A stretch of DNA of 64,000 nucleotides. Source: PALSA-607 sp963825425 (GTDB lineage Bacteria > Actinomycetota > Actinomycetes > Acidothermales > Acidothermaceae). The notes below the pieces were generated by a model, which had not been told where the DNA came from, made no database searches, and saw nothing but the letters and a program-made list of their open reading frames with translations. The position numbers and the translations under genes were made by a program. The stretch is taken from contig CAWGTF010000015.1 in the NCBI GenBank assembly GCA_963825425.1, positions 372,001-436,000 of the forward strand, in the 5' to 3' direction. Below, in pieces: positions 51,620-62,609 of the stretch (its first letter is position 1; the number at the start of each line of letters is the position of its first letter).

Positions 51620-54280
51620 ATGCGCAAGGGTTTCACGGCTGCCGGCATCGGCTTGTCAGTGCTCGCGATGCTGGCGACAACAGCGGGTGCCATGTCTGCA
51701 GCGTCGGCGAGCACTGGCACATGCACCGCGATCGACGCGCCGAGGGCGATGAACGACCTCCCCGCGTCGGCTGACTGTGGCCAGCCAGCGCCAGCGGCTA
51801 GCAGTTTGCAGGCTGCCGCGTTGAGCCCGAACTTCACCGGCGTCTCACCTACGACGGTGATCAGTTCGACACCGCTGACGTTCTCCCGCACTAACGGCGA
51901 CATCCTCGCGATCACCAAGGTCAACGGCGCCTCCAACGAGCTTGCTATCGGCGGCGACTTCACCACCGTCACCCAATCGAACGGTCATGTGGTGCCGGCA
52001 AACAATTTCGCGGTCCTCAACGCGACGACGGGCGACGTCATCTTCGCCGGTTCAGTTCCGGCCAATAGCGTGACGGCCTCTGACACCTATGTGCGTGCGA
52101 TCACGAGCTTGAACGGCATCATCTATGTCGGTGGCGACTTCGATTCGTGGGATGGAACGCCCCGTGCGCATGTGGTCGCGCTTGATTCCAGCTTTGCCGT
52201 GAACGCCTGGAATCCTGTTGGGAACGGCGTGATCCGTGCTCTTGCCACCGATGGGAGTTCCATCTACCTCGGCGGCGAGACCTCTGATGTAAGCGCGGTC
52301 GATCCTTCCGCTGGGAGCGTCCGGTGGGCGAAAGGCGTCACGGGTGGCAGCGTGCATGCGCTGTTAGCGACCAACGGCGTGTTGTATGTGGGCGGCCTAT
52401 TCGAGACGTATGACGGAACCACGCAGCACGGGCTTGTGGAGGTCAACACGAGCGACGGATCGATGATCACTGCGTTCAACGCCCACCTGCGCGCCGACTC
52501 GGACTCCACTGCCACGACCGGCGTGGCCGCCTACGACGGGGAAGATCCGATCTCGTTGTCGGTCGGGCCGAACGCGAGTGAGATCCTCGTCGGCTGCGGG
52601 GGACACGCGCCGCCCGGTCTGTCGTCGAACGAGGCGAACCTGATGAACGCCACGACGGGTGCGAGGACGGGCGCGGGGCTTTGGAAGTTCCCGACCATCG
52701 GCGACGGTCAGGCGATCGGCTCGGTTGGTGACACGGCGGTTGTCGGCTACCACAACAGCGTCAACAACACGACGTCCGCGCCGTTCTACGCCGCGCAGCT
52801 GGAGGACTCGAGCGGCAAGTTGACCACGTGGGATCCGCTGATCACCGGACAGTCGCCGAACAAGAACGCGGACGGCGGCAACGGCGGCGTGCAGGCGATG
52901 TACGTCGACCAGACCACCGGCACCCTCTACCTCGGTGGCGATTTCATCCAGTGGAACGGCACGAACCCGCTCACCCATGCCTCGCTGATCGCGTTCAGCT
53001 TCACCCCGCCGCCGCCGTCCGTGCCGGACGCCCCGACGATCGGCACCGCGACGGCTGGCGACACCACTGCGAACCTGACCTGGACCGCGCCGCTATCCGA
53101 TGGCGGCTCGCCCATCACGGACTACAAGGTGACGACAAGTCCGTCGATCGCCGGTAGCCCGATCGATGTCGGCAGCGCCGCGACGTCGACGACGATCCCC
53201 GGGCTCACCAACGGCACCAGCTACACGTTCAAGGTCGCCGCGGTGAACAGCGTCGGCACCGGCGCTAAGTCAGCCGCTTCGAACGCCGTCACACCGGTAG
53301 CTGCTGGCGGCGGCGGCGGCGGCGGCGGTGGCGGTGGCGGCGGTGGCGGCGGTGGCGGCGGTGGCGGCGGTGGCGGTGCTCCGGCGGTGGTCTCGAGCGC
53401 ACCGGTGCGGATCGCTGGTGCGGATCGGTTTGGTACGGCTGACGCGGCGTTGGCTGCGGAGTTCCCGACTGCGGGTAGTGCTGGTGCGGTGGTGTTGGCG
53501 ACCGCGGGTAACTATCCGGATGCGCTGATCGGTACGGCGTTGGCTGCGGCGAAGAACGCGCCGTTGTTGTTCGTCAGCGGGTCGCTGAGCGCGAACACGA
53601 AGGCCGACATTGTGCGGGTGTTGCCACCGGGTGGCATGGTCTACCTGCTGGGCGGGACGGCCGCGATCCCGGACAGCGTGAAGACTGCGCTGACGGCACT
53701 GGGTTTTGCGGTGACGCGCTACGCGGGCAGCGACCGGTATGGCACTGCGCTGGCGGTTGCGGCGGGGTTGGGTAACCCGGGCACGGTGTTCTTGGCGACC
53801 GGGTTGAACTTCCCCGACGCGTTGACGGCCGGCCCTGCTGCCGCGCACCTGCACGGGGTGGTGCTGCTGACCGACGGATCGGCCATGCCAGCCACGGTGA
53901 AGGCCTACCTGACCGCGCACCCGGGCACCGTCTATGCCGTCGGCGCCCCCGCCGCGGCGGCGGACCCGGCGGCGACTCCGTTGACCGGGGCTGACCGTTA
54001 CGCGACTGCGGTCGCGGTGGACACCTCGGTGTTCGCCGGCGGACCGACCACCATGGGCGTGGCCAGTGGCCTGCAGTTCCCGGACGCGCTGAGCGGCGGG
54101 GTCTACCAGGCGCACTTCGGTGGCGCGATGGTGCTGTCTGACCCCGCTGCGCTCCCGACGTCGACCAGCACGTATCTGACCAGCGTGAAGACCACCGTGG
54201 CCAGCACGGCAATCTTCGGCGGCACCGCCGCGCTGTCAGCAAGCGTGCAGACCGCCATCGGAGTAGCACTCGGCCTCTAG
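51620..54280 (+). CDS. Secreted CWB2-repeat protein with beta-propeller-like and FN3 domains
   Basis: 886 residues, ATG after GGGGGAAAC. Signal peptide (MRKGFTAAGIGLSVLAMLAT, cleavage near residue 30). Residues about 75-460 repeat strand motifs such as ELAIGGDFTTVTQSNGHVVP, IIYVGGDFDSWDGTPRAHVV and VLYVGGLFETYDGTTQHGLV, a delta-60/propeller-type domain. A fibronectin type III domain (about 466-560), a run of about 25 Gly (53307-53380) and three CWB2 repeats (about 592-886: PVRIAGADRFGTADAALAAE, TRYAGSDRYGTALAVAAGLG, TGADRYATAVAVDTSVFAGG) follow. CWB2 binds secondary cell-wall polymers noncovalently, so the protein is displayed on the wall. A broken paralogue lies at 59554-62496. Confidence 0.85.
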   Translation: MRKGFTAAGIGLSVLAMLATTAGAMSAASASTGTCTAIDAPRAMNDLPASADCGQPAPAASSLQAAALSPNFTGVSPTTVISSTPLTFSRTNGDILAITKVNGASNELAIGGDFTTVTQSNGHVVPANNFAVLNATTGDVIFAGSVPANSVTASDTYVRAITSLNGIIYVGGDFDSWDGTPRAHVVALDSSFAVNAWNPVGNGVIRALATDGSSIYLGGETSDVSAVDPSAGSVRWAKGVTGGSVHALLATNGVLYVGGLFETYDGTTQHGLVEVNTSDGSMITAFNAHLRADSDSTATTGVAAYDGEDPISLSVGPNASEILVGCGGHAPPGLSSNEANLMNATTGARTGAGLWKFPTIGDGQAIGSVGDTAVVGYHNSVNNTTSAPFYAAQLEDSSGKLTTWDPLITGQSPNKNADGGNGGVQAMYVDQTTGTLYLGGDFIQWNGTNPLTHASLIAFSFTPPPPSVPDAPTIGTATAGDTTANLTWTAPLSDGGSPITDYKVTTSPSIAGSPIDVGSAATSTTIPGLTNGTSYTFKVAAVNSVGTGAKSAASNAVTPVAAGGGGGGGGGGGGGGGGGGGGGGGGAPAVVSSAPVRIAGADRFGTADAALAAEFPTAGSAGAVVLATAGNYPDALIGTALAAAKNAPLLFVSGSLSANTKADIVRVLPPGGMVYLLGGTAAIPDSVKTALTALGFAVTRYAGSDRYGTALAVAAGLGNPGTVFLATGLNFPDALTAGPAAAHLHGVVLLTDGSAMPATVKAYLTAHPGTVYAVGAPAAAADPAATPLTGADRYATAVAVDTSVFAGGPTTMGVASGLQFPDALSGGVYQAHFGGAMVLSDPAALPTSTSTYLTSVKTTVASTAIFGGTAALSASVQTAIGVALGL
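53307..53380. repeat. Poly-Gly coding GGC repeat
   Basis: About 25 Gly codons, mostly GGC and GGT, link the FN3 domain to the CWB2 repeats. The repeat is slippage-prone but in frame with the protein. Confidence 0.8.
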
Positions 54281-54292
54281 CGCGGCGACGCC

Positions 54293-55600
54293 GTGACCAT
54301 GCCATCGCCGTCGGGTGCACTGGAACGGCGTCTCGGTCTGGGCGACGCGGTCGTGATCGGCCTCGGCTCGATGGTCGGTGCAGGGGTGTTCGCGGCTTTC
54401 GCGCCGGCGGCGAAGGCTGCGGGGTCGGGTCTGCTGATCGGCCTCGCGGTCGCCGCGATCGTCGCGTACTGCAATGCGACGTCCTCGGCCCGGCTGGCGG
54501 CGCTGTACCCAGAGTCCGGCGGCACGTATGTCTACGGGCGTCGCCGGCTCGGTGACTTCTGGGGCTATCAGGCCGGCTGGTCGTTCGTCGTTGGCAAGAC
54601 CGCGAGCTGCGCCGCGATGGCACTGACGTTTGCGTCGTACGCCGCTCCTGCTCACGTGCGGTTAGTCGGTGTGTTGGCTGTCGTCGCGCTGACCGCCGTG
54701 AACTACTTCGGTGTGCGGAGGTCGGCGTGGCTGACCCGGCTCATCGTCACGTTGACGCTGCTCACGTTGGCGGTTGTCGTCATCGCCTGCCTCGCCGGCG
54801 GGCGAGCAAGCGGCCACCACCTCACGCCGTTTCCGGGCACCGGTGTGCGCGGTGTGTTGCAGTCCGGTGGCTTGTTGTTCTTCGCGTTCGCCGGCTACGC
54901 CCGCATCGCGACCCTCGGTGAGGAGGTTCGCGATCCGGCGCGCATCATTCCGCGCGCGATCACGATCGCACTGCTCATCACGTTGGTGATCTATGCGGTC
55001 GTCGGGGTTTCCGCGCTGATGGCCGCCGGACCCAGCGGGCTCGCCGCCACCACGGCACCGCTTCGCGCCGCGGTCGATACCGGCCGACTCCACGCGCTCG
55101 CTCCGATCGTGCAGGTCGGCGGCGCGATCGCCGCGCTCGGGTCGCTGCTCGCCCTCATCCTCGGCGTCTCTCGCACTACCTTGGCGATGTCTCGCGACAG
55201 TTATCTACCGACGGCACTGGCCGCCGTCCACCCGCGTTTTGGCGTGCCGCATCGCGCGGAGCTTGCCGTCGGTGCCGTCGTCGCGGTGCTGGTCGCGACC
55301 ATCGATGTGCGGGGCGCGATCGGCTTCTCGTCATTCGGCGTGCTCGCGTACTACGCGATCGCCAACGCGAGCGCAATGACTTTGACCCGCGATGAGCACC
55401 GGCCGCCTCGGTGGTTACCCGTGCTCGGCCTGGTCGGTTGCGTGGTGCTGGCGGTCAGCCTGCCGGCGCGCTCAACTGTTGTCGGCGCCGGCGTCTTGCT
55501 GCTCGGAGCGCTCGTGTTCGCTACTCGCCGCAGATGGTCAGCAACCGACGGCCGAAACGGCACGGTGAGCCAGGACCACGGGCGTACAGTCCGGACTTAG
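54293..55600 (+). CDS. APC-superfamily amino-acid permease
   Basis: 435 residues from GTG 54293 (or ATG 54299), about 12 membrane helices. RRLGLGDAVVIGLGSMVGAG with VFAAFAPAAK in helix one is the APC glycine motif; SARLAALYPESGGTYVYGRR (P-E-S-G-G-x-Y) in helix two and the YARIATLGEEVRDPARIIPR region after helix six are typical of cationic or broad amino-acid permeases. It exchanges or imports amino acids with protons. It starts 13 bp after the CWB2 gene and its stop overlaps the end of the convergent LAL gene by 4 bp. Confidence 0.85.
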   Translation: MTMPSPSGALERRLGLGDAVVIGLGSMVGAGVFAAFAPAAKAAGSGLLIGLAVAAIVAYCNATSSARLAALYPESGGTYVYGRRRLGDFWGYQAGWSFVVGKTASCAAMALTFASYAAPAHVRLVGVLAVVALTAVNYFGVRRSAWLTRLIVTLTLLTLAVVVIACLAGGRASGHHLTPFPGTGVRGVLQSGGLLFFAFAGYARIATLGEEVRDPARIIPRAITIALLITLVIYAVVGVSALMAAGPSGLAATTAPLRAAVDTGRLHALAPIVQVGGAIAALGSLLALILGVSRTTLAMSRDSYLPTALAAVHPRFGVPHRAELAVGAVVAVLVATIDVRGAIGFSSFGVLAYYAIANASAMTLTRDEHRPPRWLPVLGLVGCVVLAVSLPARSTVVGAGVLLLGALVFATRRRWSATDGRNGTVSQDHGRTVRT

Positions 55601-58600
55601 CGGACGGCGGACGGCGGGGGGCTGCCCTCGGCGGGGACGGCGGTGGGTGCGGGTACAGCGCGGCCGCTGCCGAGCCCGTGGGCTTGGCCGACTCGGCCAG
55701 CTTCGACGCGGTTGCTGACCTCGAGTTTGTGCAGCACGTTCGACACGTGAACGCTCGCGGTCTTCTTGCTGATGAAGAGTGCCTCAGCGATTTCGCCGTC
55801 GGTAAGTCCGTCGGCGAGTAGGCCGAGGATCTCCAGCTCGCGCGGCGTCAGACCAAGAGAGTCCGTCGAAGAAGCAGCCGGAGCGAGGGAGACAGAAAGC
55901 GTGATGCGCGCACGCTGGGCGAGCTGCTCGATGTGCGTGCGTAACGGGATTGCGCCGATCCGCGAAGCCGTAGCAAATGCAGCTGAGAGGCAAGACGCCG
56001 CTTCTCGACGTCCGACGCGATTTTCTAGCAGCGCCTCGGCCTGCCGCCACTGGCAATAGGCGGCGCGGTAAGGCTCGTGGGCGGCGTCCCACAGCGACAC
56101 CGCCTCCGCCCACAGCACCGGATCGGACCGTGAGAGACGAGACTGCTCCGCAGTGGCCGTCGCTATGCATGCCGCCGCCTGCGGTGGGTGCAAACCTGCG
56201 CCACCGTCAACCGGTCGGTTGGCCTCTTTGACTAAGTCGGCTGCTTGAGCCCGCGCAATCGAAGCGTCGACACGTTGGCCGCGAGCTTGCGCCAAAGCTT
56301 GCCCGTCCGCGAGAGCCCGCACGCCGATCGCACACATGTGTGCACGACGTGATGCGTCGTCAGTCATCGTGACGAGCGCGAGCGCACGTTCTATTTCGGT
56401 GTAAGCCTCGTCAGGGAGGCCTCGCTCGATCGCCAACTCGGCAGCTTCGATGTAGAGCTGGCCTCGGGTCTGAATGTCGTTGAGGTTGATGGTTGACCGC
56501 TCCGCGTCGGCCAGCAACCGAGCAGCGTCGTCGAGTCGACCGCGCCGGATCGCGATCATCGCGGGCATGAGCTGCGGGGCGAGGTTAGAGGTGCCGACTC
56601 CTTGGCGCCCAGTGCTCGCGATCATTGCTTCGGCTTCCTCGTAGCGGCTCAGGCGAATGAGCCCCCACACCCCGTTGATGACGGCGCCGTTCAGCCAGGG
56701 GAATCCGCGTTGCTCGCCGGCCGCACGACTCTCCTGCACCAGGTTGACGGCGCCCTCGAGGTCGCCCCAATCGGTGAGCACGTGGCCGAGATTGACATAG
56801 GCCCGATCCATGTCCTCGGCTGATCCGACTTCGAGCGCGATGGTAAGGGCGTCACGCAGCAACGCGATGCCCTCGTCGGGATGACCGAGATCGGCACGGC
56901 AGACTCCCAATGTATTGATGGCGTGACCCTCAACCGTCCGCGCGCCGATCACTCTCGCAACTGCGATTGCCTCACGGGAACGAACTTCGGCGTCGCTGTT
57001 GCGCGCGGTGAGCATGAGCCAGCGGCCTTCTTCGGCGAAGATGCGAGCCAGCTCGACGGACGGCGGGTCCGTGGGCAACAGCGAAGCGGCTTCCCGATAT
57101 GTGTCGAAAGCTGCTTGCGATTCGCCGAGTGCCCAAAGGTGTCGGCCGAGCAACGTGTAGTACCGGGCCGCACCGAACGGATCCTCGACCGGGTCCGCGC
57201 TATCGACGGCAGCCTTCGCCAACTCGAGGGCGCGCTGACCAGCGTCTGCCAGATACGCGACCTCCGACACCTTGGCGTACAACTGCACGCGGTTGGTTCG
57301 GGCTTCACCGGGAATTCGGTCGAGCGCTGACAATGCGTGCTCGAGATGCGCAAGCGCCTCGGGAAACGCCCACATCGCCTCGGCCGCTTCGGCGGCCGCG
57401 AGTGACGCGTCGAGCGCCTGCGGCCACTCACCGGCCGCCCACCAATGACCGGCAAGTTCGGCAACCCGATGTCCCGGCCCGGACGCACCGAGCGTTGGAT
57501 CTGCGGTGAGCGTTGTCGCCAACACGCGATGCAACCTGCGCGCCTCGCCAGGCAGCATCGCCGTGTAGACAGCCTCGCGCAGCAACGCATGCCGGAAGCG
57601 GTAACCGGCGACGCTGACGTCGACGACGAGGATCTGCTTGTCGACCGCTTCGGCTAGGGCAAGGTCAAGAGCCTCAGAATCGAGGACGCCCAGCGCTGCC
57701 ACGAGACGGTCAGTTACCGTCGTCCCCGCTGTTGCAATGACCCGCAGCACTTGCTGCGTTGGCTTCGCGAGCGCTTCGACGCGACTGAGGATCACACCTT
57801 GCAACTCCGGCGACAGCGACGGATCGTCGCGCGCCGCGATGAGCTCTTCGGCGAAGAACGGATTGCCTTGTGAACGGGCCCAGACTCCGTCGGCGAGTGC
57901 CCAGTTCGGCTGCTGGCCAAGGATCGCGCCGATCAGGGTCGCGGTCTCGGCACGGTCGAGTCCGGCGAGCTTCAGTTGAGTCGTGCGCGGGTGCCTCGTC
58001 AGTTCGGTCAGCCAGCCGTGCAGCGGGTGGTCGCGCAGGACTTCTTCGGCTCGGTAGGTGACGATGATGAATGCCTTGGCATCGGTGAGGTTACGCACGA
58101 GATAGCCGAGCAGTTCGGCACTAGCAGAGTCGGCCCAGTGCAGGTCTTCGAAGACGAAAACGACGGGCGACTCGTGCGCCACCTTGGTGACGAAGGTGAG
58201 GATCGATTCGAACAGGCGGGTCTTGGCGAACTCGTCCACCGGCAGCAATCTCACCGGAGGTGTCGATGCCGAGGCCGCGGGCGACCGGGCCAACGATGTC
58301 GGCAGCTTTCCGTTCGTCGAGCTGGCTGAGCACGTCGCGCACGATGCCGACGATCGGTGCGTAGGGGAGTCCGCCGCTGTCGGTCGGGACGCAGACGCCC
58401 GTTGCGACCAGCGCATGTTCCGCGCGGGCGATAGCGCTGAACTCCTCGACGAGCCGCGTCTTGCCGACCCCAGCGTCACCGCCGATGAGCACTGTCGTCG
58501 TCCGGCCGTTTCTTACTTGATCGAACGCTGCGCCTAGAACCTCGAGCTGCTCGGTGCGTCCGACGAACTGCGGGGATGAGACCCGACCCCCCACAGCTTC

Positions 58601-58666
58601 ACCTGTCCTCATGCGCCGGCGCGACGTGATCGAGGTTACCGCCGGCGCGACATCACTGGCACTCAC
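55597..58666 (-). CDS. LAL-type LuxR transcriptional regulator with AAA ATPase (one frameshift)
   Basis: About 1022 codons. GTG 58666 directly follows the stop of the repeat protein gene, suggesting coupling; ATG 58612 is possible. VSSPQFVGRTEQLEVLGAAF and Walker A GGDAGVGKTRL (about 70), then a one-base break near 58245, then Walker B VVFVFEDLHWADSASAELLG and the NPFFAEELIAARDD helix. A long TPR-like middle (about 400-850) leads to the C-terminal LuxR HTH: LGLTPRELEILGLLADGLTD with GEIAEALFISKKTASVHVSN. LAL proteins use ATP and a ligand to activate target genes. The palindrome at 59289-59301 is a likely target. Confidence 0.85.
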
Positions 58667-59155
58667 CTAGCACGGCCGACCGGCGACGCACGACGCGGTG
58701 TTGGCCTGGCTGAGCTGCTGCGTGACCGGGGCGACGTCGTTCGCGATGAGGGCGCGGTTCGCGGGGCTGAGCTGCTCGGTGGTGGTGCCGCTGACCGGGG
58801 CGACGTCGTTCGCGATGAGGGCGCGGTTCGCGGGGCTGAGCTGCTCGGTGGTGGTGCCGCTGACCGGGGCGACGTCGTTCGCGATGAGGGCGCGGTTCGC
58901 GGGGCTGAGCTGCTCGGTGGTGGCGCCGCTGACCGGGGCGACGTCGTTCGCGATGAGGGCGCGGTTCGCGGGGCTGAGCTGCGGGTGGGTCGCGACTTGA
59001 GCCGAAGAGCCGACGTGGCTGGTGGCCGTCGCGCGGCCGACGAAGAACGACAGCGCGAAGAGGGCGATGATGATCATCGCGATGACGGCGTTGCGCAACG
59101 AGCGAGTCGAAGTTTCGCCAGTGCGGACCTGACCGAAGACTGTGGTGGCGCTCAT
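58667..59155 (-). CDS. Membrane-anchored protein with four 23-residue repeats
   Basis: 162 residues, ATG 59155 with AAAGGGA upstream. A cytoplasmic start (MSATTVFGQVRTGETSTRSL), one membrane helix (AVIAMIIIALFALSFFVGRA), then four repeats of LSPANRALIANDVAPV plus a Ser/Thr/Glu linker, and a C-terminal SCVAGRPC with two Cys. At DNA level the repeat unit is 69 bp with almost no differences (58722-58981), so it was amplified recently and could vary in number. The stop is adjacent to the GTG of the LAL regulator, so the two are likely one transcript. I do not recognise a family. Confidence 0.75.
   Translation of the reverse strand: MSATTVFGQVRTGETSTRSLRNAVIAMIIIALFALSFFVGRATATSHVGSSAQVATHPQLSPANRALIANDVAPVSGATTEQLSPANRALIANDVAPVSGTTTEQLSPANRALIANDVAPVSGTTTEQLSPANRALIANDVAPVTQQLSQANTASCVAGRPC
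58722..58981. repeat. 69-bp tandem repeat (nearly four units)
   Basis: The unit begins TGACCGGGGCGACGTCGTTC on the plus strand and encodes the 23-residue repeat on the minus strand. Units differ by one or two bases. No spacers, so not CRISPR. Confidence 0.9.
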
Positions 59156-59288
59156 GATGTTCCCTTTCGGCTCGACCGGCTCGGTCACCCGATCCGGCTG
59201 GTCGATCTCCCCAGTGGCGATCGCCTCGAGTCCAAGGTGTCTCTAAGGAGCGGAGCGCAGGCATCGGGAGCCCTCCTCAGATCAGCCG

Positions 59289-59301
59289 TAGGTACTACCT
59301 A
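59289..59301. promoter_or_regulatory. Perfect 13-bp palindrome upstream of the repeat-protein/LAL operon
   Basis: TAGGTACTACCTA is fully symmetric about its central base and lies 134 bp before the minus-strand start of the repeat protein. Its size and position fit a LuxR/NarL-type operator for the adjacent LAL regulator. Confidence 0.5.
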
Positions 59302-59553
59302 GATTCCGGCGCGGGGATGGCGGGACGGCGGGGACGCGGGCGCGATGAGTCGCCGTGACTAGACCCACACGGGACTAATGCCGATCAGATGCCGCCCGGA
59401 ATTGGTCGAACGGTCCGTGTCCTGGTCCAGTCAGGCTAAATCCGCCCGTTTGCGTTTGCAGGTGGGCACTGCGTCACAGAGGATCGACAAGACGCGGATA
59501 TGCCGCTCAGTGGGCATCGCGCCCGTTCAGCTCCGTCCAGGGGGACGTTTTCC

Positions 59554-62496
59554 ATGCGCAAGGCAAGTTCTTCGGTGTCCATCGGCCTGGCAGTCACAGC
59601 AGTAGCAGCCTTCGGGCTGTTCGACGAGCGTGGTGGTCGCCGTTTCGGCGTCGGCCGCAACCTCGACATCCTGCAACGCGATCGACGCGCCCAAGGCCAT
59701 GAACGAACTGCCTGCGTCAGCCGACTGCCCGACCCCCGGCTCGACCAGCTCGCTCAAGGCCAACGCCCTCGCCCCCGCCGTCACGCCCATCGCGACGACG
59801 CAGATCAGCTCGACCCCGCTGACCTTCGCCCGCACCAATGGCGACATTCTCGCGATCACCGAGATTGCGCCCGGACGAGTTGGCGATCGGTGGCGACTTC
59901 ACCAAGGTGATCCAGCCTGCAGCCGGCGGGGGCACCACGACGGTGCTCGCGACCGACTTCGCCGTCATCTCCGAGACCAACGGGCAGGTCCTCTTCGCCG
60001 GTCAGACCGTCGGCACCGGGACGGATTCGGCCACCAACGGTTACGTGCGAGCGATCACCAGCTTCGGCGGCGTCACTTACATCGGCGGCGACTTCACGTC
60101 GGTCGGCGCTCCAGGGCGGCACCCAAACCGCGCGCAGCTATGCAGCGGCGCTCGACTCGTCGTTCAACGTGACTGCGTGGGCCCCAACTCTGACCGGCAC
60201 CGTGCGTGGCCGTCGCCGCTGACGCCAACAACGTCTACGTAGGCGGCGACTTCGGCAACGTGCAGGCGCTGCAACGCCGCGACCGGAGCCCGACGTCTGG
60301 GCGCGCGCTGTTACGGATGGCGGCGTTCACGCATTGCTCGAGACCGGCGGTTTCCTTTACGTCGGCGGCCTTTTCGAGACGTACGACGGTGTGACGCAGC
60401 ACGGCTTGGTGAAGGTCAACCCCAGCGACGGTTCACGTCGTGACCGCGCTTCAATGCCAACTTGCGACCCGATGACGGAGCTCGGCACCTACGGCGCCTA
60501 CGACGGCGAGGACGTCATCGCCTTGTCGGTCGGACCAGACGCGAACCAGATCGTGCTCGGCATCGGCGGCCACGCCCCCGCTGGCCTGTCGTCGAACGAA
60601 ACGATCCTGACCGACGCTGCGACGGGTGCGCGTCTTTGGCGTTACGGCACGCGTGGCGACTCCCAGGCGGTCGGCACTGTGGGAGACACCGCCGTGGCGG
60701 GCTACCACAACAGCACCTCCGATGACCCGGCGACCTCGCCGAACTATTTCGGCATTCAGCTGGACGACACCAACTCGGCCGCTACATCGTGGGATCCCGC
60801 GGTGACAGGCACCGTTGGCGGCAATGCGGACGGCGGGAATGGCGGCGTGCAGGCGATCTACGTGAACCAGACCACCGACACGCTCTACCTGGCGCGGCGC
60901 CTTCACGATCGTGGAACAGAACCAGAATCTCGTCGACAAGTCCCTCATCGCGTTCTCGTTCACGCCCGGTGCCGCGACGTCGCCGGGCACTCCTGCCATC
61001 GGCACTGCGACCGCGGGAGACACGACCGCTGACGTTCAACTGGACGGCGCCTTATGACGGCGGCTCCGCCGATCACCGGCTACACCGTCACGTCGACCCC
61101 TGGTGGCATCATCGCGACCACCACGGGCGCGACCGACGTGACCGTCACCGGACTCACCGACGGCACGAGCTACAAGTTCAAGGTCACCGCGACAAACGCT
61201 CTCGGCACCTCGGGGTCGTCGTTGTCCTCGAACTCCGTCATACCGACCGCGCCGGCGTGACAACCACAACGACGTCAGTAGGTGCGACACCAGCCAGCCC
61301 GGTGACCGTCGGCACATCCGTCACGTTCACCGCGACCGTCAGTCCCAGTGCTGACGGGTCGGTGCAGTTCATGGACGGTTCTACAGCGCTCGGCTCGCCC
61401 GTCACGGTTTCGGGCGGGACGGCGTCGCTGACGACGACAGCGTTGAGCCAAACCACGCACTCGATCACTGCTGTCTTCACCTCCACAGATCCCGCGTTCT
61501 CGTCGTCAACCAGCAGCGCCGTCAGCTACGAAGTCGACGCGGTCAGCGGCGGCGGTGGCGGTGGCGGTGGCGGCGGTGGCGGTGGCTGGCGTAGCGCCCG
61601 CGACGACGCCAGGCACCGTCGTCCGCATTGCTGGTACTGATCGCTTTTTGACTGCGGTTGCCACGATGAACGCCGAGTACCCGACCGATGGCAGTGCGGG
61701 TGCAGTGGTGTTGGCGCGAGCGGACAACTACCCCGACGCGTTGGTCGGCACTGCACTTGCGGCTGCGAAGAATGCGCCGCTGCTGTTCGTGCAGGGCGGC
61801 TCTTTGACGCCGGAAACCCAAGCGGGCATTGTGCGCGTGCTGCCGGCTCACGGCACCGTCTATCTTCTCGGCGGTACGACTGCGATTCCGGACAGCGTCG
61901 CGACAAGCCTGACGAGTCTCGGATTCACCGTCATGCGCTACGCGGGCACCGACCGCTACGACACCGCGCTGAAGGTGGCTGCCGCGCTCGGTAGCCCGAG
62001 CACGGTGTTTCTTGCGACCGGCATCAACTTCCCCGACGCGCTCAGCGCCGGGCCGGCCGCGGCGAACGCGCACGGCGTGGTGTTGTTGACCGACGGTTCG
62101 ACTCTTCCCGCGGCCGTGAAGGCGTACCTGACTGCACACCCGGGCACGGTTTACGCCGTCGGTGGTCCGGCCGTTGCAGCCGATCCCGCAGCGACTCCGT
62201 TGCAGGGCGCGGACCGCTACGCCACCGCAGCTGCAGTGGCCGCCGCGATCTTCTCCGCACCGACCAGCGTCGGCCTCGCGAGTGGCGAGACGTTCCCGGA
62301 CGCACTCAGCGGCGGTGCCTACCAGGCGCATGCCGGCGGTCCGATCCTGCTCACGGCCGCAGCCTCGTTGCCAGGTGCGACGAGCAGCTACCTGACCGGT
62401 GCGAAGTCGACGATCACCAGTGCCGACATCTTCGGTGGCACCACCGCGCTGTCCGCATCGGTGCAGAGCGCGATCGCGGCCGCGCTCGGCAGCTAG
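59554..62496 (+). pseudogene. Broken paralogue of the CWB2 propeller protein
   Basis: ATG 59554 after GGGGGACG starts MRKASSSVSIGLAVTAVAAF, a signal peptide like that of the 51620 protein, and the order of parts is the same: CNAIDAPKAMNELPASADC, propeller strands (FLYVGGLFETYDGVTQHGLV, LSVGPDANQIVLGIGGHAPA), an FN3 domain (GYTVTSTPGGIIATTTGATD), then an extra Ig-like domain absent from the first copy (TVGTSVTFTATVSPSADGSV), Gly-rich linker and three intact CWB2 repeats (TVVRIAGTDRFLTAVATMNA). About nine frame changes interrupt it (near 59630, 59865, 60110, 60215, 60290, 60450, 60890, 61030, 61255 and 61590). Either a decayed duplicate or a stretch of poor sequence; the CWB2 part alone is uninterrupted. 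Confidence 0.75.
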
Positions 62497-62609
62497 CCCA
62501 GTTCTCTGCGCGGCCGAGCGGGCGGCGGTGTGGAACGGCCGGGCGTTGGCGGCGTTGCGCACCGGTGGCGGTGCGGCGATAGGGCGGGTTCGAGCGAACT
62601 CGGACCGCG

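Noticed and set aside
58722..58981. Possible CRISPR array
   Set aside because: The 69-bp units are contiguous, have no unique spacers and encode a clear protein repeat.
61543..62600. Minus-strand extension of the sigma-factor frame into the CWB2 pseudogene
   Set aside because: The conserved sigma/SnoaL end lies in another frame and stops at 62610; the extension is antisense to three intact CWB2 repeats.
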